From Crocinitomicaceae bacterium (GTDB lineage Bacteria; Bacteroidota; Bacteroidia; Flavobacteriales_D; Sanyastnellaceae), in NCBI GenBank assembly GCA_002722795.1, contig PBMY01000023.1:1-64000 (forward strand): a stretch of 64,000 nucleotides of DNA, in the 5' to 3' direction. Numbering within the stretch: the first letter of the stretch is position 1; every line of letters starts with the position of its first letter. The translations under genes and the position numbers were made by a program. Under the pieces are notes generated by a model. It had not been told where the DNA came from, did not search any database, and was given only the letters and a program-made list of their open reading frames with translations. This document shows positions 56,691 through 64,000 of the stretch, piece by piece.

Positions 56691-57647
56691 TCAGTATGAA
56701 AGTTTGTCTAAAAATTTATCTAACTCCTCTTGAGAGCTGTACTTAATCTCAATTTTACCAGACGTAGCACTAGCTTTAACAAGTTTTACTCTTTGGGAAA
56801 AACGCAGATTTATCTCATGTATTGCTTCACTTTCTACATCTGTTATTTCAAAAGTAGGTTTCTTTTTTCTTTTCTTCTTTTTACCCTTTCTACTTATTTC
56901 CTCAGCGAGGCGCACACTTAGATTTTCATCTTTAATAAGGCCAAACAAAACCATCTGGTAATCAGGATTATCTGAAATAGAAAGAAGAGCTTTTGCATGA
57001 CCCTGACTGATTTTTTTGGTAACTAGTGCAATCTTAATTTCTTCAGGTAAATCTAAAAGTCTAAGCTGGTTTGATATTGACGATCTTGATTTTCCGACCA
57101 AGTTTCCAAGCTTTTCGTGACTTAGATTGCACTCATCGATTAACCTTTTGTAAGATGTAGCAATTTCAATAGGGTGGAGGTCCTCTCTTTGTACGTTTTC
57201 AACTAAAGCCATTTCTAGAAGCTTTTTATCATCTGCTTCCCTTATGTAAGCGGGCAATTCCTCTAGACCTACCAGCTGACTAGCTCTAAACCTCCTCTCG
57301 CCAGAAATTAATTGATATTTGAGTGCACTTAGCTTCCTGACTGTTATTGGTTGAATTATCCCTAATTCTTCAATGCTATTAGCAAGTTTTTTCAGTGCAT
57401 TTTTATCAAACTCTGTTCTTGGCTGATCCTTGTTGGGGATTATTTGTCCAATAGGTACCAAAGCAATGTCGCCTGCCATCTTACCAATAATTCGAGGTGA
57501 ATTTTGTGATGACGACACCTCTTTTAACTTGTCTGAGCTTCTGAAAAGAGGATGTTTGTGCTTGCTTTCAGAACTGAAATGATTCTGATAGTGAGGCATA
57601 TCTGTAAGCCCTCTGCCTAAACCCTTTGAAGCTTTTTGTTTGGACAT
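56691..57647 (-). CDS. parB: Chromosome partitioning protein ParB
   Basis: 318 residues. The N-terminal ParB/Spo0J domain (residues ~60-160) has the CTPase motif GERRFRAS; the middle helix-turn-helix (LSHEKLGNLVGKSRSSISNQLRLL) reads parS sites, and a Lys-rich linker (KGKKKKRKKK) leads to the dimerisation end. It loads on origin-proximal DNA and works with ParA. It starts two bases after the parA stop. Confidence 0.96.
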   Translation of the reverse strand: MSKQKASKGLGRGLTDMPHYQNHFSSESKHKHPLFRSSDKLKEVSSSQNSPRIIGKMAGDIALVPIGQIIPNKDQPRTEFDKNALKKLANSIEELGIIQPITVRKLSALKYQLISGERRFRASQLVGLEELPAYIREADDKKLLEMALVENVQREDLHPIEIATSYKRLIDECNLSHEKLGNLVGKSRSSISNQLRLLDLPEEIKIALVTKKISQGHAKALLSISDNPDYQMVLFGLIKDENLSVRLAEEISRKGKKKKRKKKPTFEITDVESEAIHEINLRFSQRVKLVKASATSGKIEIKYSSQEELDKFLDKLSY

Positions 57648-57649
57648 TA

Positions 57650-58462
57650 TTACCCAAGAATGTCACTCAAGAATTTTTCTTCGTCAGACAACTGAGTGTA
57701 TTTGTTTTTCTGAAGTACTTCTCTTGCAAGATTAAGATAGTTAACTGATCCCTTGCATGTTGCGTCATGTAATATAATAGATTCACAATGACTAGGAGCT
57801 TCTCCAAGTCTTGTGTTTCTATGAATCACAGTATTTAGAACTAGATCTTGAAAATGCACTCTTACTTCTTCTACAACTTGATTAGCCAAGCGCAATCTTG
57901 TATCGTACATAGTTAAGAGAATTCCTTCTACACAAAGAGATGGGTTAAGACCGCCTTGAACAATTTTAATTGTATTTAGAAGTTTACCTAAGCCCTCAAG
58001 TGCAAAGTATTCACACTGAACAGGAATCATAACTGAATCTGCTGCTGTTAATGCATTAAGTGTAACTAAGCCCAAACTTGGTGCACAGTCTATCACGATG
58101 AAATCGTATTCATCTTTAACAGTAGCTAATGCAGTAGCTAACCTATGCTCTCTATTTTCAGCATCTACTAGGTCTATTTCAGCCCCAATAAGGTCAAGAC
58201 TAGAAGGAAGAAGGTCTAAGTTTGGAGAGTTTGTACTTAGGATAACCTCTTTGATTTCTGCTGTTTCATTAAGAACTTCATACGTTCCTTTTTCATTAGA
58301 ATATGGGTCTATCCCAACACCAGAAGTGGCATTTGCCTGTGGATCTGAATCTACAAGTAGAGTCTTGTATTCAAGTACTCCTAAGCAAGCGCTTAGATTT
58401 ATTGCAGTAGTAGTTTTACCTACTCCGCCTTTTTGGTTAGTAACAGCGATAGTTTTTCCCAT
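57650..58462 (-). CDS. parA: Chromosome partitioning ATPase ParA
   Basis: 270 residues. The deviant Walker A motif is KGGVGKTT at 11-18 with the signature Lys; VIDCAPSLGLVT is the Walker B region. It forms ATP-dependent patterns on the nucleoid that move ParB-parS. It heads a minus-strand run that continues through parB, DUF5683, dapB, lepB, wbqC, gcvT and probably comB without clear terminators. Confidence 0.97.
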   Translation of the reverse strand: MGKTIAVTNQKGGVGKTTTAINLSACLGVLEYKTLLVDSDPQANATSGVGIDPYSNEKGTYEVLNETAEIKEVILSTNSPNLDLLPSSLDLIGAEIDLVDAENREHRLATALATVKDEYDFIVIDCAPSLGLVTLNALTAADSVMIPVQCEYFALEGLGKLLNTIKIVQGGLNPSLCVEGILLTMYDTRLRLANQVVEEVRVHFQDLVLNTVIHRNTRLGEAPSHCESIILHDATCKGSVNYLNLAREVLQKNKYTQLSDEEKFLSDILG

Positions 58463-58617
58463 TTTCTATATAATCTTAGGTATAGTTTGAGCCTATGCTA
58501 AGTTAGAATTTGGAAGACTGTTATGCTTGCAAAGTTTTACACACCGTAGCCCAATAGAATAAGCGATTGAGGTGTTAAGAAGTTTGAAAATTGTGGATAA
58601 AGTCTAGTGTGTTAATT
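58463..58617. other. parA upstream gap with two DnaA boxes, possible origin region
   Basis: 155 bases, AT-rich. TGTGGATAA at 58592-58600 is the exact reverse complement of the DnaA box TTATCCACA, and TTTTACACA at 58535-58543 fits TTWTNCACA. Two boxes within 66 bases beside parAB are unlikely by chance. Two boxes are few for a full origin, so this could also be DnaA control of parA. Confidence 0.4.
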
Positions 58618-59019
58618 CTAGAGGTCGTCGAATTCAACTTCGTCTTCTGAAGTAGTTTCAGAAGTGTCTTCTGCGTTTTTTTCAGAATCACTGTCATAAT
58701 CGTTTTCGCTGTTTCCCTCTGCTGCATTTCGTTCAGCAATTGGGTCTCTATATTCACCCGTTGTCATAAGTTCTTTAATTTTATCTGTAGCGTCGATAAA
58801 ACCATCCTCAAACTTTTCGAAATCCTCTCTGTATAAAAACAGTTTGTGCTTTTGGTAGTGTATATTTCCATCGTTGTCGAAATTTCTTTTCGATTCTGTG
58901 ATGGTCATATAAAGATCTTTTCCTCGAGTTTCCTTTACATCGAAAAAGTAAGTGCGTTTTCCTGCTCTTACACGAACTGAGTACAATTCCTCTCTGTTCT
59001 CATTTCCATAATCTGACAT
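58618..59019 (-). CDS. DUF3276 (PUR-α-like) nucleic-acid-binding protein
   Basis: 133 residues. Residues ~10-85 form the PUR repeat fold (LYSVRVRAGKRTYFFDVKETRGKDLYMTITESKR), followed by an acidic, disordered tail rich in Asp, Glu and Ser. Bacterial PUR-type proteins bind single-stranded DNA or RNA; the family is mostly Bacteroidota. The gene lies upstream of parA on the same strand, across the 155-base gap with DnaA boxes. Confidence 0.88.
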   Translation of the reverse strand: MSDYGNENREELYSVRVRAGKRTYFFDVKETRGKDLYMTITESKRNFDNDGNIHYQKHKLFLYREDFEKFEDGFIDATDKIKELMTTGEYRDPIAERNAAEGNSENDYDSDSEKNAEDTSETTSEDEVEFDDL

Positions 59020-59062
59020 CTCTTGTACTTTTAGTTTTAATTTCGTCTAAGTTAGTTAAAAA

Positions 59063-61777
59063 TTATCTTGTTAAAAACACTCTTCCAGTTTTTGACCTTG
59101 GGTATCCTATTTGGTCTACCCAAACCACTTCCCAAACATATAATCCGTCAGGGCAAAAGTGGTTTCCGTCGAGACCCTTTTGACCCAACCAAGGATTCTC
59201 ACTATCAAGAGTTTCCCATATTAATTCACCCCATCTATTAAATATTCTCAGCCTATAAGAATTAGCACCTAAAATCACGGGCATCCAATAGTCGTTTATT
59301 CCATCACTATTAGGAGTGAAAGAGGTTGGAGCATAAAATACAGATCCAGATATGCTAACTTCTCCACTTGCATTATTTACACATCCAAACTCGTTTATAA
59401 GAGTTTGGGTTATAGTATAATTACCTCCGTCACTATATAAGTATTGACCATTGCAATCCTGCATTGAACCTCCATCTCCAAAGTTGTAGTAACAATCTAC
59501 TTCTTCGTCACCAAGATTTGTGATATTGACTAAAGGAGTCAGAATGTCTACTTGGTTTGGGTCGACATCAAATGCAGCAATGGGAACAGGGTAGGTGTTT
59601 ACTAGATTTTCTTGAAGTAACGCGAGTTCTTGAACACAGAATCCGCCAGTTGTCATTTCAAGAGCAACATTGAATGATCCTGTATTTAAGTATTGGTGAA
59701 CTGCATGAACTGAATTTGAGGTAGAACCATCACCAAAATTCCACAAATAAGTTGTAGCAGTATTTGTGGTACTTTGGTTTGTAAAAGAGACTTGGTGAGG
59801 GGGGCATCCCTCAAGAGGCCCTGCGCTGAAATTTACAGTTGGGTCTGCAATTGCTTCCACTTGTTCAGTATATGATTGGAGGCAACCATCTAGTCCAGGT
59901 ACTTCGGCAGTAAGTGTAACATCATATATGCCAGGTTCAGAATAAACTAGATTGCTAACATTAGGTCCATTAGTATTTGCGCTTGTAATATTACCTCCAA
60001 AGTCCCAACTATATTCAGTATTTGAATCAATTGAAGCTGTTCCGGTCATAGAAAAATTATGAGACGAAAAGCAATCAGGGTGAGGTGCTTGGAATTGGGG
60101 TTCAAGAAGGTAGTAAATATCTACAGTGGCTGTAGTTGAATGCGGACAGGTGAAAGGTGCATAAGCAGTTAATGTCACTATATATGAGCCTGAATCTGCA
60201 TATGTGTATGAAGGCTCAAAATCCATGGACGAATCATCACCCCAAGGGCTGCCAAAATCCCATAGATATGTCTCTGAATTTGAAGAATTGTTTTCAAATG
60301 TGAATGTAAGACCCTCACAGAATCCGGTTTGGTCTTCAATAGAAGCTATAGGTTCTAGGGGAGCTGTGTAATCAAAACTTGTTTCAGCAACACATCCATG
60401 GTTGTTTACAGTAAGATCTACGCTCCATGTGTCTGCATTGGAAAAGTTGATGTTTTGAGGATTTTGGATATTTCCATTTGCGGGTTGGCCACCGTTAAAA
60501 TCCCAGAAATAAGTCGCCTCAGTATTTAAGTTGCCAGTTGCTGCAAAATCAAAAATCTCAGTGTTGTTTATGCAATCAAAGTCATCGATTAGAATTTCAG
60601 GTTCTAGGGGTTCAAATACGTCGAATATTTGAGATGAAGTGTCTGAACACGGCCATGTTGGATTTGCAATCAGAGTAACAATGTATGTTCCTGTATCTGG
60701 GAAAGTGAACTGTGGTTCAAACTCTGTGCTTATATCAGTTTCAATTCCATCTACGCCAAAATCCCAAATGTAATCTTCTGCATTAATAGAATTATTTTCA
60801 AAAGTTAATGTCTCACCTATGCAAAGTTGTTCGGGTTGTTGAGGGGTAACTGAGCTGACAATATTCGCGTCACATAGAACTACATTGAATTGAAAGTCCC
60901 TTAGTATTCTACCTAGGTATACGCCATCTCTGTATTCTTCACAGCAAATACCCATTGCATATTGTCCTGGAGTTGTAGGTGTCCCAGTTATCAATCCAGT
61001 CACAGGGTCAATTGTAAAAGCAGGATCAGAAGCAATGGGGTAGTTCGCACTAAAGCCTGGGGCGTATGGAACGGGGATATATGGTGGATTATTAGGAGGA
61101 TTAGGAGCAGGGTCATTTCCATCTGCACCATGAAATGGAGCGCAAAATGAATAAACGAGTTCATCTCCATCACTGTCAATAGCTCCGTGGTCAAAGAAAA
61201 ATTCAAAGTTTGCACAAATAGCTACTGGAGGGAATTCTTCCCAAACTGGTGAGCTGTTATTTACTTGATTTATTTGGTTAGTTCCTGGAATAGTAACAGT
61301 AGAAGTCATTCCCGGCTGATTACCTCCGATGGTGTTGAGGTTGCTTATTGTAGGGTTCCTACAGCATCTTTGCCAAACTACGGTGTATCCATCGGGTCCA
61401 TCTGGTAGATACATTTGTTGAGTAAAAGTCGCCTCGTCAATACACAAATCTGTTGGAGGAATTCCACATGGATTTGTCATTATTATTGGAACGTCTTGTA
61501 TTGTTATAGCGTTAAGAAAAACATCATATTCATCAATAAGTTGGTTTGTTGCACTATTGAAAACGCCAAAGTAAATGATGTCATCAAATCCTGTTCCGTT
61601 TGTGTTAGCAGGGCCACACTCTCTGTAAACCTTTAGAATGATGTTGTAATTTCCTCCGCCCAAATCCTCGTAATACATATCGCTACCAACAAGGTGTGTT
61701 GCACTCATGTCATCTGTGAATAACATAGAAGCTATGAATAGACAAATGGTTATAAATGTTTGCGAAAAACGTCTCAC
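59063..61777 (-). CDS. PKD-repeat surface protein with CHU_C/T9SS type B domain
   Basis: 904 residues from a GTG start. A signal peptide (TICLFIASMLFTDDMSA) is followed by a β domain of about 290 residues beginning THLVGSDMYYED. About six PKD-like domains follow, marked by the repeated YxWDFG pattern (YIWDFGVDG, YLWDFGSPW, YSWDFGG, YLWNFGDG, CYYNFGDGG). The end is the CHU_C gliding-associated domain (TPNSDGINDYW, LRIFNRWGELIW). It is a large adhesin or sheath-like protein secreted by T9SS and left on the surface. A TACCTTTA box is four bases before its GTG. Confidence 0.88.
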   Translation of the reverse strand: MRRFSQTFITICLFIASMLFTDDMSATHLVGSDMYYEDLGGGNYNIILKVYRECGPANTNGTGFDDIIYFGVFNSATNQLIDEYDVFLNAITIQDVPIIMTNPCGIPPTDLCIDEATFTQQMYLPDGPDGYTVVWQRCCRNPTISNLNTIGGNQPGMTSTVTIPGTNQINQVNNSSPVWEEFPPVAICANFEFFFDHGAIDSDGDELVYSFCAPFHGADGNDPAPNPPNNPPYIPVPYAPGFSANYPIASDPAFTIDPVTGLITGTPTTPGQYAMGICCEEYRDGVYLGRILRDFQFNVVLCDANIVSSVTPQQPEQLCIGETLTFENNSINAEDYIWDFGVDGIETDISTEFEPQFTFPDTGTYIVTLIANPTWPCSDTSSQIFDVFEPLEPEILIDDFDCINNTEIFDFAATGNLNTEATYFWDFNGGQPANGNIQNPQNINFSNADTWSVDLTVNNHGCVAETSFDYTAPLEPIASIEDQTGFCEGLTFTFENNSSNSETYLWDFGSPWGDDSSMDFEPSYTYADSGSYIVTLTAYAPFTCPHSTTATVDIYYLLEPQFQAPHPDCFSSHNFSMTGTASIDSNTEYSWDFGGNITSANTNGPNVSNLVYSEPGIYDVTLTAEVPGLDGCLQSYTEQVEAIADPTVNFSAGPLEGCPPHQVSFTNQSTTNTATTYLWNFGDGSTSNSVHAVHQYLNTGSFNVALEMTTGGFCVQELALLQENLVNTYPVPIAAFDVDPNQVDILTPLVNITNLGDEEVDCYYNFGDGGSMQDCNGQYLYSDGGNYTITQTLINEFGCVNNASGEVSISGSVFYAPTSFTPNSDGINDYWMPVILGANSYRLRIFNRWGELIWETLDSENPWLGQKGLDGNHFCPDGLYVWEVVWVDQIGYPRSKTGRVFLTR

Positions 61778-61781
61778 GAGG

Positions 61782-61789
61782 TAAAGGTA
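61782..61789 (-). promoter_or_regulatory. Candidate -7 box (TACCTTTA) of the CHU_C gene
   Basis: Seven of eight to TAnnTTTG on the minus strand, four bases before the GTG at 61777. This spacing supports the GTG as the true start. The gap to the divergent helicase start (61805) is only 27 bases. Confidence 0.4.
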
Positions 61790-61804
61790 GGTTATATTAA
61801 CGGC

Positions 61805-63082
61805 GTGGAAAAAGAGGAAGTTACTGAAAATCAGACGTCATTTTATGACCTTGAGTTGCATCCCGATATTGAGGATGGATTAGAGGCCATGGGGTTTGAA
61901 AAGCCAACACCTATTCAATCCGAAGCTATACCTCATATTTTAAAGAAGAAGGATGTATTGGGTATAGCCCAAACAGGTACTGGAAAAACCGCAGCATTCT
62001 TGCTTCCAACTATGGATAGGATTTTAGACACTCCTGATAATGGTAAAGTAAAAGCACTAGTTGTTGTGCCGACAAGAGAGTTGGCAATGCAAATTGATCA
62101 AGCAACAGAGGGGTTTGGATATTATACAGGGGTTTCTAGTTTAGCTATATATGGTGGTGGAACAGGAAAGGAGTTTTCAAGGGAGAAAAAGGCTCTTCAG
62201 CAAGGTGCAGATTTGGTTATTGTAACTCCCGGTAGAATGTTATCTCATTTGAATTTGGGTTATGTAGACCTAAGTGAATTAGAGTTTTTGATTTTAGACG
62301 AGGCAGATAGAATGCTTGACATGGGATTCCACCAAGACATCATGAGAATTGCCTCTCATTGTAAAAAGAAAAGGCAAACTCTTCTTTTCAGTGCAACAAT
62401 GCCTGAGAAAATGAGGAGACTTGCGCACGACTTATTAAATGATCCAGTTACCGTACAACTTGCTCTAAGTAAACCATCAGAAAATGTTAAACAGAGCGCT
62501 TATGTGGTTTTTGATTATCAAAAAGATGATGTTCTTATAGACATATTAAAAAAGAAAAGAGTTGAAAGTGGGATAATATTTACTTCTAGAAAGAAGACTG
62601 TTAATCAAGTTGTCAGGGCATTAAGAAAAGCAGGCCTTAAATGCGGAAAAATTTCATCTGATTTAAAACAGGAGGAAAGAGAAGAGGTTATGTTAGATTT
62701 TCGCCAAAAGAAAATACCTCTATTAGTAGCAACAGATGTTGTTTCTAGAGGAATTGACATTGATAGCATAGAGATTGTAGTTAACTATGATGTTCCGCCA
62801 AACGAAGAAGATTACGTCCATAGAATTGGTAGAACAGCAAGGGCGTCAAGAGAAGGTGAAGCATTTACTTTGATTGTTCCTGATGACATGCAAAGGTTTG
62901 GGCGAATTGAGAAGCTTATTGAAAAATCTGTTGAAAAGTTAAGTTTGCCAGAAAATGTAGGTAATGGTCCTGAATACAACCCAAATAGAAATAAGAGAAG
63001 AGGCTTTTTCAAAAGTAAAAAATCTCATAATCATGATTCTGGCAAAAAGAAACCAAAAGGGAGATATGGAAAAAAGCGGTAG
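61805..63082 (+). CDS. DEAD-box RNA helicase, RhlE-like
   Basis: 425 residues. All helicase motifs are readable: Q motif (GFEKPTPIQSEAIP), AQTGTGKT (55-62), PTRELA, TPGR, DEAD, SAT, and HRIGRTAR in the second domain. The C-terminal tail is Lys/Arg-rich and would contact RNA. It probably remodels rRNA or mRNA. Reading from a TTG at 61760 is possible but overlaps the divergent gene; the GTG at 61805 is preferred because it has a weak TATATTAA box four bases upstream and gives the standard N terminus. Confidence 0.92.
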   Translation: MEKEEVTENQTSFYDLELHPDIEDGLEAMGFEKPTPIQSEAIPHILKKKDVLGIAQTGTGKTAAFLLPTMDRILDTPDNGKVKALVVVPTRELAMQIDQATEGFGYYTGVSSLAIYGGGTGKEFSREKKALQQGADLVIVTPGRMLSHLNLGYVDLSELEFLILDEADRMLDMGFHQDIMRIASHCKKKRQTLLFSATMPEKMRRLAHDLLNDPVTVQLALSKPSENVKQSAYVVFDYQKDDVLIDILKKKRVESGIIFTSRKKTVNQVVRALRKAGLKCGKISSDLKQEEREEVMLDFRQKKIPLLVATDVVSRGIDIDSIEIVVNYDVPPNEEDYVHRIGRTARASREGEAFTLIVPDDMQRFGRIEKLIEKSVEKLSLPENVGNGPEYNPNRNKRRGFFKSKKSHNHDSGKKKPKGRYGKKR

Positions 63083-63198
63083 CTGTTTTGTCAGAGGTGT
63101 TTTGTTTTTCCTCATATTTAACTTAAACAAATTATTAAAAGTGTCTTTTATAGAAATTAATAAAGCAACCATTTTAATTGTTTGATTGTTTTATTGCC

Positions 63199-63735
63199 AT
63201 GAAGAGCTTAAATATAAAAAGTATGAGATTTAGCATCTTATTTTCAATTCTAATGACATGCACACAAGTGTTTACTCAGGTTGAAAAATCTGAGACTTTT
63301 TCTAGAGGCACAACGTCTTCAGCAGGTTCTACAGTCCAAACTCAAATTGACGGTCATAATGTTGTTGTCCATCAAACCATTGGGCAATCATCAATTATTG
63401 GCTCAGCAAAATCAGCAAGTTTGTCAGCTGTTCAAGGTTTTATTCAGCCATTTATTCTTGAGAAAATCCTTACACCTCAAATCCCACAGGTGTTGGAAGC
63501 TAAAATCTACCCCAATCCGTTTGTCAATAATCTATTTCTAGAATTTGACTTTATGCCTAAAACAAATATTGTTGTTAGTTTGTTTGATATAATGGGCCAA
63601 GTGGTTTGGTCTAAATCATATGTTTCCACAAATTTTATAACTTTTGAACCCACTAACCTTACATACGGATATTACTTTTTAAAAGTTGAATGTGACGCTA
63701 TGCAACGAGTAGAAAAAATTTTAAAATCTAAATAA
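63199..63735 (+). CDS. Small T9SS type A sorting-domain protein
   Basis: 178 residues. A signal peptide (SILFSILMTCTQVFTQ) precedes a short mature part of ~70 residues with the pattern HQTIGQSSIIGSAK and LSAVQGFIQPF, seen in small T9SS cargos of Bacteroidota, then the T9SS domain (AKIYPNPFVNN to the Lys-rich end). Its TAA overlaps the next ATG by one base, so it is co-translated with the outer-membrane protein gene that follows. Function unknown. Confidence 0.83.
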   Translation: MKSLNIKSMRFSILFSILMTCTQVFTQVEKSETFSRGTTSSAGSTVQTQIDGHNVVVHQTIGQSSIIGSAKSASLSAVQGFIQPFILEKILTPQIPQVLEAKIYPNPFVNNLFLEFDFMPKTNIVVSLFDIMGQVVWSKSYVSTNFITFEPTNLTYGYYFLKVECDAMQRVEKILKSK

Positions 63736-64000
63736 TGAAGAATTTAACCTTTTTGATAATTGCTGCTTTTTTAAGCGCATCAGTTCTTGGTCAAGAAATC
63801 TACCTTGAATCAGGTGTGAATGTTACCAACTTTGAGTTTTTAGATTCATCTGGAGAACTTTATGAGACCTTCTATCCCAAAACAAATAACACTTTTAGTC
63901 TTGGGTACAGACATTTTTATAAGGATGATTTCAGTTTTACTGGAGGATTGTCATTCGTTGAGTTTGGTGCATTAGGAAGAAATTCAACTAATAATATCAA
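63735..64000 (+). CDS. Putative outer-membrane β-barrel protein, 3' end missing
   Basis: Starts with ATG at 63735 overlapping the previous stop. A signal peptide (FLIIAAFLSASVLGQ) is followed by alternating hydrophobic and polar residues (YLESGVNVTNFEFL, FSLGYRHFYKDDFSFTGGLSF) typical of barrel strands. The frame is open to the window edge; 88 codons are visible. The pairing with a small T9SS cargo suggests a surface or secretion link, which is inference. Confidence 0.75.
   Translation, partial: MKNLTFLIIAAFLSASVLGQEIYLESGVNVTNFEFLDSSGELYETFYPKTNNTFSLGYRHFYKDDFSFTGGLSFVEFGALGRNSTNNI

Overview
The window reads as a piece of a low-GC chromosome from a marine Flavobacteriales bacterium (Bacteroidota). 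The evidence is type IX secretion (T9SS) sorting domains of both the type A and CHU_C (type B) kinds, SprB-like repeats, the Bacteroidota-restricted families DUF3276, DUF5683, DUF6702, DUF1599 and BT_3928/DoxX, a very long signal peptidase I, promoter boxes of the TAnnTTTG type and almost no Shine-Dalgarno sequences. Genus-level placement is inference only. No tRNA, rRNA, CRISPR array, prophage or complete insertion sequence was seen.

Layout. 1-1946: 3' end of a large Cys/Asp-rich repeat protein. 2.0-10.3 kb: DUF493 gene, then a minus-strand run of lptF/G-like permease, a frameshifted glycosyltransferase, a 2OG-Fe(II) oxygenase, a lipoprotein, two guanidino-modifying hydrolases (DDAH-like and CtlX-like) and argS. 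10.3-13.9 kb: secreted M49 dipeptidyl-peptidase and a choice-of-anchor B T9SS protein. 13.8-19.9 kb: cdaA-folP facing a DUF1599/DoxX/OppB operon, then a pabC-like aminotransferase and a HAD phosphatase. 19.9-26.8 kb: a one-chain MutA-MutB methylmalonyl-CoA mutase and a secreted subtilase with many repeats. 27-30.3 kb: fmt, MATE, trmH, HU. 31-37 kb: two adjacent giant T9SS repeat proteins sharing a ~190-residue domain. 37-50.5 kb: enoyl-CoA hydratase, gltA, thioredoxin, POT transporter, DPP IV, FAD oxidase, fabI, nth, DUF6702, nrnA, an FKBP-like lipoprotein, LMW-PTP and dnaA. 50.8-59 kb: thioesterase, comB, gcvT, wbqC, lepB, dapB, DUF5683, parB, parA and DUF3276. 59-64 kb: PKD/CHU_C gliding-type protein, DEAD-box helicase, a small T9SS protein and the start of an outer-membrane protein gene.

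How the genes work together. Two themes recur. The first is an extracellular programme: at least eight secreted or surface proteins, including two peptidase lipoproteins/exoenzymes (M49, S9) and an S8 subtilase, feeding a POT di/tripeptide transporter and a lone OppB-type permease. Together these suggest a life based on protein and peptide degradation. The second is core growth and cell-cycle genes (dnaA, parAB, lepB, dapB, gltA, fabI, fmt, argS), with two candidate DnaA boxes in the parA-DUF3276 gap, so the replication origin may be near.

Main points for a second look: (i) repeated TAnnTTTG-like boxes placed 4-6 nt before start codons, suggesting leaderless mRNAs; (ii) a ~190-residue unnamed domain present three times in two adjacent genes; (iii) 25 copies of a GCTDxxACNY Cys/Asp repeat spread over four genes, two of which end in dockerin-like loops instead of a T9SS domain; (iv) the MutA-MutB fusion without a GTPase domain; (v) a subtilase whose catalytic Asp position reads Glu; (vi) an endonuclease III without its Fe-S cluster cysteines; (vii) a glycosyltransferase split by a one-base deletion.
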